A DNA stretch of 7,105 nucleotides from CALARM01 sp964431735 (lineage in GTDB: Bacteria; Vulcanimicrobiota; SpSt-956; JAKJGF01). The notes beneath the pieces are model-generated. The model ran no database searches and was not told where the DNA came from. It saw only the letters and a list, made by a program, of their open reading frames with translations. The position numbers were made by a program, and so were the translations under genes. Of the stretch, positions 1-5,379 are shown one piece after another (positions within the stretch are counted from its first letter, which is position 1; each line of letters begins with the position of its first letter). The DNA is taken from assembly GCA_964431735.1 (NCBI GenBank), contig CAYSLJ010000248.1:1-7105 (forward strand), given 5' to 3'.

Positions 1-91
1 ACGCATCACGCATCACGCATTACGCATTACGCATTACGCATTACGCATCACGCATCACGCATCACCCGTCACGCGTTACGCGTTACGCGTC
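1..91 (+). repeat. Heptanucleotide tandem array 1 (ACGCRTY class), truncated by window edge
   Basis: Thirteen contiguous 7-bp units run from the first base to position 91. Most are ACGCATC or ACGCATT, then one ACCCGTC, then ACGCGTT twice and ACGCGTC. Only the sixth and seventh positions and the A/G at position five vary. The array ends about 10 bp before the -35 box of the structured RNA gene. Read on the other strand the unit is GTRAYGC, the same family as the arrays at 1417-1452, 2474-2619 and 6561-6596. The true left end is outside the window. Confidence 0.95.
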
Positions 92-101
92 ACGACCGAT
101 A

Positions 102-130
102 TTGTATTAAATGTTTCTCTGTGATATAAT
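102..130 (+). promoter_or_regulatory. Sigma70-type promoter of the structured RNA
   Basis: A -35 box TTGTAT (102-107) is separated by exactly 17 bp from a perfect -10 box TATAAT (125-130). A TG at 122-123 gives an extended -10. The predicted start, 6-7 nt downstream, falls at about 136-137, which is the first base of the outer stem of the RNA described next. This agreement of promoter and RNA boundary is independent support for both calls. Confidence 0.8.
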
Positions 131-135
131 CATAT

Positions 136-295
136 AAAAGATATGCTCTGACTGAAATTGCCTACAAACATCTTAGGATATAGTGACTGAAAAGTCTCGT
201 GGGTTCGAATCCCACCTCATGGCAACATGAGTGGCGGAATCCGGTTAAACGCGCTATATTTGTTTACCAATGCAATTTCGACTCGCATATCTTTT
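136..295 (+). ncRNA. Y RNA (YrlA-like) with a circularly permuted tRNA-Leu mimic domain
   Basis: Y RNAs bind the ring-shaped Ro/TROVE protein and, in bacteria, can tether it to a nuclease; YrlA-type members carry a tRNA-like module. The outer stem pairs 136-146 with 285-295 (11 bp, perfect). After an internal loop (147-153/280-284), 154-161 pairs with 272-279 (8 bp, perfect) and 166-170 with 261-265. The module follows: anticodon-stem strands 179-183/254-258; variable arm GACT-GAAA-AGTC (185-196); T arm 199-215 with loop TTCGAAT; a capped acceptor stem CTCATG-GCAA-CATGAG (216-231); T8-G9 (232-233); and a D arm with stem 234-236/250-252 and G18G19-like bases at 243-244. The order is that of a tRNA opened at the anticodon and joined at the acceptor ends. 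The lower stem, with GACTGAA on the 5' strand and TTCGACT on the 3' strand, resembles Ro-binding motifs as I remember them. The alternative is a permuted tRNA gene, but the GNRA cap and the absence of CCA argue against it. The last base overlaps the stop codon of the convergent gene. Confidence 0.8.
285..295 (+). terminator. Probable 3' end or terminator formed by the RNA outer stem
   Basis: The 3' strand of the outer stem ends in CTTTT, giving a long hairpin closed next to a short U tract. Because the 5' strand begins AAAAG, the minus-strand copy also ends in TTTT. The structure could therefore terminate transcription from both the RNA gene and the convergent ADP-ribosylglycohydrolase. The U tract is short and the hairpin large, so this is only plausible. 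Confidence 0.35.
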
Positions 296-1224
296 CAAAT
301 TTCAGAGGACAACTGAAAAATTTGATCTGCAAAACATGTAATAAGTTCACAGTATGAAATTTTTTTGAGCCATTTTTTCGGTATATGTTCCATACCATAA
401 TAAGCGCCGGCAATCTGGCCGTAAATGGCTCCTGTTGTATCTGCATCATCGCCGAGATTTACCGCCATAAGGGCTCCTTCTTTAAAATTGTTACTGTGAT
501 AAAAAGCCCACAGAGAAGCTTCAAGGGATTTTACAACATAACCTGTACCTTTTATTTCAGGCGGATTCCGTTGTTTAAAAGATCCGCAGGCAATTTCGTC
601 AATTTCAGGAACAAGACTGTTTTTATCCCAGTATTCCGGCACAGGACTGAATCTTTCAGAAAGTATTTCTTCTTTTTCTGCTCCGTCAAGTGTTCCGGCA
701 AGAAGTCCGCCGAAATATCGGCACCCGTCTACGGAAGCGGCCGCTCCATGTGTAGTTCTGGAGCTTTCTCCTGATTTTTCTATTGCTTCTTTTGGATGTC
801 TTCCGTAAAACATCGGTACAGGCGCAAGACGCATTAGGGAACCATTGCCGGCAGAATACGGATCTGTAGAACCACAGAACGGTTTTTTTGTTTTTTCAAA
901 GAGCCTCAGAGCTGAGGCCACGGTTATACCTACGTCAAAACATATGCCATTACTGCTTAAATGTCCTTCTCTGAACCATCTGACATATCTTTCCATCTGA
1001 TCTACCGGATCAAAACCTTTCTTTTTTATGAGACTTTCGGCAAGACACAGTGCCATAGAGGTATCGTCTGTCCATTGACCTGCTTTCAGACGAAAAGGCC
1101 CTCCGCCGGTCATGTCAGTAATTTCTTTAAAAGAACCGGGCCTTTGAAATTCAAGGGTTGTTCCCATGGCGTCACCTGTGGCAAGGCCCAGAAGGCATCC
1201 TCTGTAACGGGATATTTTTTCCAT
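295..1224 (-). CDS. ADP-ribosylglycohydrolase (DraG/ARH family)
   Basis: The 309-residue protein spans a single ADP-ribosylglycohydrolase domain, a cytoplasmic binuclear-metal hydrolase fold that removes ADP-ribose from proteins, nucleic acids or small molecules. Visible family motifs are GCLLGLATGDAMG (9-21), the metal-binding WTDDTSM (51-57), GNGSLMRLAPV in the middle, THGAAASVDGC, and the C-terminal NLGDDADTTGAIYGQ (256-270), whose aspartates and threonine complete the metal site. All expected acidic residues are present and the length is normal, so it should be active. I start it at the ATG at 1224, not the upstream one at 1287: AAAGGAG lies 8 nt before it and the family motif begins just after. 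It is convergent with the Y RNA and 275 nt downstream of the NAD kinase-like gene. The substrate is unknown; the RNA neighbour makes a nucleic-acid or RNA-stress role conceivable but unproven. Confidence 0.93.
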   Translation of the reverse strand: MEKISRYRGCLLGLATGDAMGTTLEFQRPGSFKEITDMTGGGPFRLKAGQWTDDTSMALCLAESLIKKKGFDPVDQMERYVRWFREGHLSSNGICFDVGITVASALRLFEKTKKPFCGSTDPYSAGNGSLMRLAPVPMFYGRHPKEAIEKSGESSRTTHGAAASVDGCRYFGGLLAGTLDGAEKEEILSERFSPVPEYWDKNSLVPEIDEIACGSFKQRNPPEIKGTGYVVKSLEASLWAFYHSNNFKEGALMAVNLGDDADTTGAIYGQIAGAYYGMEHIPKKWLKKISYCELITCFADQIFQLSSEI

Positions 1225-1232
1225 AATTATTG

Positions 1233-1239
1233 CTCCTTT
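1233..1239 (-). promoter_or_regulatory. Ribosome binding site fixing the ADP-ribosylglycohydrolase start
   Basis: AAAGGAG on the minus strand, 8 nt before the ATG at 1224. No comparable site precedes the longer reading from 1287, so the 21 extra N-terminal residues are probably not translated. Confidence 0.8.
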
Positions 1240-1254
1240 ATTTTTTATTAGAAT

Positions 1255-1285
1255 TTTATATGAAAATGATGAAGTTTTATGTCCC
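1255..1285 (-). promoter_or_regulatory. Possible promoter for the ADP-ribosylglycohydrolase gene
   Basis: On the minus strand TATAAA (1260-1255) resembles a -10 box, and GGGACA (1285-1280) shares four bases with the -35 consensus. The 19-bp spacer is long. The 275-nt gap upstream makes a separate promoter likely, but this assignment is weak. Confidence 0.3.
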
Positions 1286-1313
1286 ACTGTCTATTCATTT
1301 TCATATTTGGTTG

Positions 1314-1328
1314 TGACCGATACGGTCA
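1314..1328. promoter_or_regulatory. Short perfect palindrome TGACCG-ATA-CGGTCA
   Basis: Six-base perfect inverted repeat with a 3-base centre, about 90 bp upstream of the ADP-ribosylglycohydrolase start and outside any gene. There is no T tract on either side, so it is not an obvious terminator. An operator for a dimeric repressor is possible; nothing in the window identifies the protein. Confidence 0.3.
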
Positions 1329-1339
1329 TGCCTGTTAGA

Positions 1340-1353
1340 GTGAAAAGTGAAAA
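1340..1353 (+). repeat. Short AT-rich heptad pair (GTGAAAA x2)
   Basis: Two perfect GTGAAAA units in the gap between the ADP-ribosylglycohydrolase and NAD kinase-like genes. The same unit recurs at the right edge of the window (7082-7105), which supports it as a dispersed repeat rather than chance. Confidence 0.6.
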
Positions 1354-1416
1354 GAACATGACATTACTTAGTACTGTAAGAAAAATAACTCCGGCAAATT
1401 GTTAGAACGATTAGTA

Positions 1417-1452
1417 TCCTCGCGTCACGCGTTACGCGTTACGCGTCACGAT
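1417..1452 (+). repeat. Heptanucleotide array 2 (ACGCGTY), exact inverted partner of 6561-6596
   Basis: Four ACGCGTY-type units with short flanks. The whole 36 bp is the exact reverse complement of 6561-6596, and identity stops at once on both sides. ACGCGT is itself a palindrome, so the array can fold on itself with single-base mismatches. It lies 48 bp past the stop of the NAD kinase-like gene. Confidence 0.95.
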
Positions 1453-1493
1453 ATAAATTATAACTATGATGTAATTATTTTCAGACAGTTCCT

Positions 1494-1514
1494 TACTATT
1501 CACTGCTCACTATA
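1494..1514 (-). repeat. AT-rich heptads running into the end of the NAD kinase-like gene
   Basis: On the minus strand the units TATAGTG, AGCAGTG and AATAGTA form a 7-bp-period run of the GTGANNN class. The run includes the last four codons and the TGA stop (1500-1502) of the NAD kinase-like gene. The C-terminal residues YSEQ are therefore repeat-encoded, so the original stop may have been elsewhere. Confidence 0.6.
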
Positions 1515-2459
1515 AATAAGATGAAGTTTTTTCTCTGCCAGGCTGATTCTGGCAACAGAGCCGCTGTTGAATTCCAGATAATCTGTCTCAATGCCGTCAC
1601 TGAAGATAACACCGTTTTGCGGCATAGAAGATGTAATATCCAGCGATTCCCCCTTTTCTATTTTACCGAAAACCATGTTTGCCTGTGATGATTTACTTAT
1701 AAAAGGTTCACGTACACTGTAGTAGAGATATTCAGCTTCCCAGTTGAAGCGATATTTCCCCTTTATATGATTGATGTCTTTCTCTTTTGAAAAAGCCGAT
1801 ACCATGCCTACAGCTCCCGTAAGGACGGCACGAAACCATCCTGTAGAACCTGCACCTGTAGATACTATTATACCGCTTGAAGACTGATTTTCTCCTCTTT
1901 TTTTATGGCATAAGTAATATCTGGCTGATACATGGCTTCTGTGGCCTATGAAGAGATCATTCAGACTGTATAAAGTTTGGCCGTCATTGAGTTCCGCTTT
2001 TGCCATAGAAATATTTTTGATCCTGAAATTATCTGATAGTACCTTTTTTAATATAATATTACATGCAGAAATAGGAAACGGGACAAGGATACCGTCAATA
2101 CGGCCCGGATCGGGATTGAAAGCAAGGAGTTTCTGTCCTGACAGGTATTTTGCCGTATTTACAACCAGACCGTCAGGGCCGACAGTGATGACAAGATCAC
2201 GCTCTCCGAAGGTAAAGGAAGGTAAAAAAGCTCTTTCTATAAATTGATACGGTATAGATAACGGGAGGAATTTTTTTAAATTTTCAAGGCCATCTAAGTA
2301 TGTATTGTGGGAATCTTCATATTCATCAAAAGAAAGATTCATATGTTCAATATAAAATCTGGCCTGATCTTTTGTATTGAATCGTTCTATCAGTTCTTCG
2401 AGATCTGTTTTTTTTGTGATAATTACTATTTTTTCAAATTTTTCAAATTTTTCAGACAT
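1500..2459 (-). CDS. Divergent NAD kinase-like protein (ATP-NAD kinase fold)
   Basis: This 319-residue cytosolic protein looks like an ATP-NAD kinase relative, which would phosphorylate NAD to NADP. Visible motifs are ITVGPDGLVVNTAKYL (91-106) where the family has GGDG, FNPDPGRIDG (114-123) for the NPDP motif, LNDLFIG (166-172) for the NE/ND motif, and STGAGSTGW (200-208) for the conserved STGSTGW-like loop. Their order and spacing fit the fold. The GGDG loop is GPDG, which may alter nucleotide binding, so activity is less certain than membership. An N-terminal extension of about 80 residues precedes the first motif. I choose the ATG at 2459 because GGAG lies 8 nt upstream; the GTG at 2468 overlaps that site. 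It is downstream of the SPFH gene, separated by a repeat-filled gap of 234 nt. The last residues are repeat-encoded. Confidence 0.85.
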   Translation of the reverse strand: MSEKFEKFEKIVIITKKTDLEELIERFNTKDQARFYIEHMNLSFDEYEDSHNTYLDGLENLKKFLPLSIPYQFIERAFLPSFTFGERDLVITVGPDGLVVNTAKYLSGQKLLAFNPDPGRIDGILVPFPISACNIILKKVLSDNFRIKNISMAKAELNDGQTLYSLNDLFIGHRSHVSARYYLCHKKRGENQSSSGIIVSTGAGSTGWFRAVLTGAVGMVSAFSKEKDINHIKGKYRFNWEAEYLYYSVREPFISKSSQANMVFGKIEKGESLDITSSMPQNGVIFSDGIETDYLEFNSGSVARISLAEKKLHLIYSEQ

Positions 2460-2467
2460 GTGTATCA

Positions 2468-2471
2468 CTCC
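2468..2471 (-). promoter_or_regulatory. Ribosome binding site of the NAD kinase-like gene
   Basis: GGAG, 8 nt before the ATG at 2459. It overlaps the alternative GTG at 2468, which rules that start out in practice. The surrounding ACGGAGT sits in register after the heptad array and could be a mutated ACGCGTC unit. Confidence 0.7.
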
Positions 2472-2473
2472 GT

Positions 2474-2619
2474 AATCGTGACGCGTAACGCGTAACGCGT
2501 GACGCGTGGTTCGTGATGCGTGACGCGTGGTTCGTGATGCGTGATGCGTAATGCGTGATGCGTGATGCGTAATGCGTGATGCGTGATGCGTGATGCGTGA
2601 TGCGTAATGCGTGACGGGT
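2474..2619 (-). repeat. Heptanucleotide array 3 (20 units, ACGCRTY on the minus strand)
   Basis: Twenty contiguous 7-bp units (2480-2619) plus a partial unit fill the space upstream of the NAD kinase-like gene. On the plus strand they read mostly GATGCGT, with AATGCGT, GACGCGT and AACGCGT variants, two GGTTCGT and a terminal GACGGGT. The GC-rich ACGCGT sub-block lies nearest the gene, as in arrays 1, 2 and 4. Seven is not divisible by three and the unit contains no stop, so all frames stay open; the apparent 60-residue reading frame here is an artefact. Confidence 0.97.
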
Positions 2620-2631
2620 AAGCATCCCTTT

Positions 2632-2701
2632 CACTCTTAACTTTTCACTCTTAACTCTTCACTCTTCTCTATTCACTATTCACTATTCACGACTCACTTT
2701 T
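2632..2701 (-). repeat. AT-rich heptad array (GTGAATA/GTGAAGA type) overlapping the SPFH stop
   Basis: Ten 7-bp units read CACTCTT, AACTTTT, CACTATT and variants on the plus strand, so GTGANNN on the minus strand. It follows array 3 head-to-head, with a 12-bp junction at 2620-2631 where the GTRA-bearing strand switches. The array covers the SPFH stop codon TGA (2694-2696), which lies inside a GTGA unit. Confidence 0.9.
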
Positions 2702-3590
2702 TCCCATCAAACAAAGCAGCAAGTATTTCCGACGTAATAGTAAGATTTCCCACTTTGCCGGCATTTTCTCCCAGTTCTTTCATGGCGAGGGCCAGAACTG
2801 TTCTGTGATCCATTGTTTTATAAGGTGCAAGCTCCAGTTCTATTGCCTTTGACCTGTATTCAGCTTCCAGAGCCAGCGCTTTCCCTTCATACTGTGCTTT
2901 CTGTTCCGCATTTATACCTTCCAGTTCAATGAGCTGCTGTTTCTGCTGTTCCAGAGTAATCTGAGTATTCAGTTCATTTTCTTTTATCTTTCTTTCCTCC
3001 TCTACTGCGGCAGCCCTTCTTCTGTAAATTGATTCGTCTGCTTTACGGAGCAGTGTTTCTCTGTAATCTGCTTCCAGTGCTTTCCCTACTTCAGGAGTGG
3101 GTTTCGCAGAAAGAAAATAAATATTTAAAAGTTCTACACCCAGATTTTCAAGGAGTTTCCCTTCTCTGATACGTTTAAGAACAGACAGAGCAATGTCCTG
3201 ATACTGACTCAGTGTTTCTTCCAGTGTTCTCTTCTGTATTTCTCCTCTTGTTTCCATCTGTATAACATTTGCTATACGTTGCTGTAATTTTGTCGGATCC
3301 TGCGAAACATAAAGTCTTGTCACGGGATTTATGGTGAAATTCAATAGATTACCTGCCTGAACCGGGTTTTCTATGTGATAGGTAAACTGTCCCTGAAGTG
3401 TTGCCAGCTGGAAATTATTTGTAGTCTCATTGAATACAAAATTAGAATCTATGCTTGTAGTTGGTATCACAACTATCTGAGTGTTGTATTTCAAGTAGAA
3501 AAATGCGAGACCTTTTCCCTGTTTTACTATTTTCCCCGAACTGTATTTGATTATATATTCTGCCGGCTGAGCTTTAAAATAACCTAACAT
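2694..3590 (-). CDS. Soluble SPFH/band-7 (slipin-like) domain protein
   Basis: This 298-residue protein has the layout of the stomatin/prohibitin/flotillin superfamily: an SPFH domain at about 5-170, then a charged helical, coiled-coil-prone segment at about 175-255 (RRRAAAVEEERKIKENEL and a Q/E-rich run), then a short C-terminal tail. SPFH proteins form oligomeric scaffolds, usually at membranes. There is no signal peptide or hydrophobic N-terminal anchor (it starts MLGYFKAQPAEY), so it is probably cytosolic or peripheral. The ATG at 3590 is preferred because AGGTG lies 6 nt upstream; the GTG at 3599 lacks a spaced ribosome site. A strong promoter precedes it at 3665-3693, so it likely leads a transcript that may continue into the NAD kinase-like gene. 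From memory, soluble band-7 proteins recur beside RtcB/Ro RNA-repair genes, which would fit the nearby Y RNA. Partners are not visible here. Confidence 0.9.
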   Translation of the reverse strand: MLGYFKAQPAEYIIKYSSGKIVKQGKGLAFFYLKYNTQIVVIPTTSIDSNFVFNETTNNFQLATLQGQFTYHIENPVQAGNLLNFTINPVTRLYVSQDPTKLQQRIANVIQMETRGEIQKRTLEETLSQYQDIALSVLKRIREGKLLENLGVELLNIYFLSAKPTPEVGKALEADYRETLLRKADESIYRRRAAAVEEERKIKENELNTQITLEQQKQQLIELEGINAEQKAQYEGKALALEAEYRSKAIELELAPYKTMDHRTVLALAMKELGENAGKVGNLTITSEILAALFDGKK

Positions 3591-3596
3591 GTTTTT

Positions 3597-3601
3597 CACC
3601 T
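3597..3601 (-). promoter_or_regulatory. Ribosome binding site of the SPFH gene
   Basis: AGGTG, 6 nt before the ATG at 3590. It overlaps the alternative GTG start at 3599 and so argues for the shorter, 298-residue product. Confidence 0.65.
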
Positions 3602-3664
3602 GCTTCTATATTATTTTATATAGTGTTTTTTTTACTCTAATTTTAATGTAAGTTTTACACTAAT

Positions 3665-3693
3665 ATAATAACATAAAGGAATATATATGTCAA
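3665..3693 (-). promoter_or_regulatory. Strong sigma70-type promoter for the SPFH gene
   Basis: Minus strand: a perfect -35 TTGACA (3693-3688), a 17-bp spacer and a -10 TATTAT (3670-3665). The predicted start near 3658 leaves an AT-rich leader of about 65 nt before the SPFH ATG. It begins only 12 bp past the kinase stop codon, so SPFH is transcribed independently of the kinase at least in part. This 114-nt gap is the only intergenic one without heptad repeats. Confidence 0.75.
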
Positions 3694-3704
3694 GGATGAG
3701 AAAA

Positions 3705-5180
3705 TTATTCTTTTATTTTCAATCCCTGTCCCGGTGTGTACTGAGGCCATCCTGTTTTAAGTCCTGCATTTTTGTGAGCATCGGGATAACTGCACCAGAG
3801 TGTGAAATTATCAGGCGTATCTGACCTTATATATAAATAGCTCTTTTTTGCTCTGGAAGAAGGGCATATGGGAATAGTCTTCATGTAACCTCCCGGTATT
3901 CCTACGGTACATATGAGACAATCAAGTGTGGGTGGATAGTTTCCTCCATTATCTGTAGCATACATTTCAAGGGCTGTGGCAAGATTTTTCAGATTTGATT
4001 CACATGCGGCAAGCTGGCCGCCGGTATTTTTGTATCTGTTTCCTGAAAGAGCAAATAAAAAAGGGGAGCCAATCATAAGAGTTACTGCCATAACTATAAC
4101 AGTAAGATTATCTACTCTGTACTGTTTACCTGTAATTGCAGATAAAAACATAGTGCCCAGTTTGTAAAGAACAAAGGCAATGCAGTAAAAAATAAAAAAA
4201 GCTATAGTCAGACCTATTATACATGGTGTTGCCTGACCTCCGGTAAACAGTATAATAAATAAAATTGCCACTACTATAATAATCCCGGCTATGGTTTTGA
4301 TATTGAGGCCAGAACCCTGTTGAGGAGGTCTGTTAGTATTTGAATTGTAATATGATTCACTGTAAGATTCTGTTATGCCGAGATATTTTTGAAGTTCTTC
4401 TCTGAATTCTGCCATACTTATATAACGTTTTAAAGGATTAATCTGTATGGCTCTGATAATGATTCTTTCCAGTTCCGGTGTTATAGACGGGTTTAAAGAT
4501 TTCATGGGAGGGAAGGTAAACAATTTTATAGTGGGATCATATTTTGTGAGCATTTGAAACAGTATTACACCCAGGCCGAATACATCTGTCCGTGTTCCGC
4601 TCTGTCCTCTCCCTTTATACTGTTCCGGTGCTGCATAGCCGGGGGAACCGCATCTGAATGTATCTGTAATTTTATCGGGATTAAAAAATCTTGCTATACC
4701 GAAATCTACAAGTTTTATTTTCCCGGAAGGGGTTACAATGATATTTGCCGGTTTCAGGTCTCTGTATATAACAGGTGCATGAAAAGAGTTGTGGAGATAA
4801 TCTATAATACCTGCAATTTCTATGGCCCATTTTATGGCTTTTTCTTCTTTCATAGGTACCTTTGAATCATTTATTATTTCTTCAAGGGTTTTACCTTCTA
4901 TATAGTCCATTGTAATATAATCGCGGCCCTTCTGAGTGAATATACCGTAAGTTTTCGGCAGGCCCGGATGGTCAAATTTCGCCATGAACTCCGCTTCACG
5001 AAAGAAGATTTCTCTCGCAGTTTCATCGTCAAAACCTGTGCCTTCTGCAAATATGAGTTCTTTTACAACAAATTTTTTTCCCTCTCTGTCTACAAGATAG
5101 ACATTCCCCATACCTCCTTTCCCGAGGATTTTTTCAACTCTGTAAATATTGTTAAGTATGGTTCCAGGTTCTAAAGACAA
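3705..5180 (-). CDS. Membrane Ser/Thr protein kinase with C-terminal pseudopilin-like domain
   Basis: The 491-residue protein begins with a Hanks-type kinase domain (about 13-268). It shows a glycine loop LGKGGMGNVYLV (19-30), lysine in FVVKEL (K40), catalytic YRDLKPAN (D141, N146), DFG (D159) and APE (184-186), so it should be active; HRD is YRD. A Q/N-rich linker leads to three hydrophobic helices (about 294-312, 319-341, 359-378), placing the C-terminus outside the membrane. Residues 393-491 resemble the globular part of prepilin-type proteins: CESNLKNLATALEMYATDN and YPPTL, plus scattered cysteines (DCL, PICPSS, LWCSY) that could form disulfides. Such kinases phosphorylate cytosolic targets in response to an external cue; the outer domain is probably the sensor. 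I start it at TTG 5180 because AAGGGAGG lies 7 nt upstream and the family N-terminus LEPGTILNNIYRV follows; an ATG at 5219 would add 13 residues without a good ribosome site. Confidence 0.94.
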   Translation of the reverse strand: MSLEPGTILNNIYRVEKILGKGGMGNVYLVDREGKKFVVKELIFAEGTGFDDETAREIFFREAEFMAKFDHPGLPKTYGIFTQKGRDYITMDYIEGKTLEEIINDSKVPMKEEKAIKWAIEIAGIIDYLHNSFHAPVIYRDLKPANIIVTPSGKIKLVDFGIARFFNPDKITDTFRCGSPGYAAPEQYKGRGQSGTRTDVFGLGVILFQMLTKYDPTIKLFTFPPMKSLNPSITPELERIIIRAIQINPLKRYISMAEFREELQKYLGITESYSESYYNSNTNRPPQQGSGLNIKTIAGIIIVVAILFIILFTGGQATPCIIGLTIAFFIFYCIAFVLYKLGTMFLSAITGKQYRVDNLTVIVMAVTLMIGSPFLFALSGNRYKNTGGQLAACESNLKNLATALEMYATDNGGNYPPTLDCLICTVGIPGGYMKTIPICPSSRAKKSYLYIRSDTPDNFTLWCSYPDAHKNAGLKTGWPQYTPGQGLKIKE

Positions 5181-5187
5181 TGGTAAA

Positions 5188-5195
5188 CCTCCCTT
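5188..5195 (-). promoter_or_regulatory. Ribosome binding site that selects a TTG start for the kinase
   Basis: AAGGGAGG, near-perfect, 7 nt before the TTG at 5180. The upstream in-frame ATG at 5219 has only a weak candidate, and this strong site would lie inside its coding sequence. The shorter product is favoured. Confidence 0.7.
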
Positions 5196-5246
5196 GTTAT
5201 CATTATGAGTTAATATCATTACCGGAGAAGAAGTTATTACTCCTGC

Positions 5247-5275
5247 ATTATAATATATTTCATAACTTATTAGAA
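5247..5275 (-). promoter_or_regulatory. Promoter for the kinase gene
   Basis: Minus strand: a perfect -10 TATAAT (5252-5247), a 17-bp spacer and a weak -35 TTCTAA (5275-5270). Located about 70 bp upstream of the TTG start and just past the heptad hairpin that separates the gene from bshA. Confidence 0.5.
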
Positions 5276-5280
5276 TTTAA

Positions 5281-5357
5281 GTGAATAGTGAGTGGTGAGT
5301 AGTAAGTAAAATATGGCAATGTCACTCACTATTAACTACTCACTACTCACTCATTAA
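5281..5357. repeat. AT-rich heptads arranged as an inverted repeat between bshA and the kinase
   Basis: Left arm: four GTGANNN units (5281-5308). Right arm: the same class reversed (5323-5357, CACTCAC, TATTAAC, TACTCAC twice, TCATTAA). The arms pair heptad to heptad as an imperfect stem of about 28 bp around a 14-nt centre. It lies 23 bp past the bshA stop and just upstream of the kinase promoter, so it could weaken read-through; no T tract makes it a clear terminator. Confidence 0.85.
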
Positions 5358-5379
5358 TTATGAATTGTTATGAAACTAA

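Noticed and set aside
1..91. CRISPR array
   Set aside because: The units are contiguous 7-mers without spacers; the same applies to the other arrays.
136..295. A normal or split tRNA-Leu gene
   Set aside because: The halves are in reversed order, the acceptor strands are joined by a GCAA tetraloop, CCA is absent, and the flanks pair into a long stem. A Y RNA mimic explains all of this better.
1225..1287. N-terminal extension of the ADP-ribosylglycohydrolase to 1287
   Set aside because: No ribosome site upstream of 1287, whereas AAAGGAG precedes the ATG at 1224 and the family sequence begins there.
2452..2634. A 60-residue minus-strand reading frame with a repeating ASRITHY-like sequence
   Set aside because: It is translation of the heptad array. 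A 7-bp unit without stop codons stays open in every frame and gives a 7-residue period; there is no ribosome site or family resemblance.
3622..3661. Terminator after the kinase gene
   Set aside because: Only a 5-bp AGTGT/ACACT pairing in AT-rich DNA with no GC-rich stem; it lies past the SPFH promoter and is better seen as the SPFH leader.
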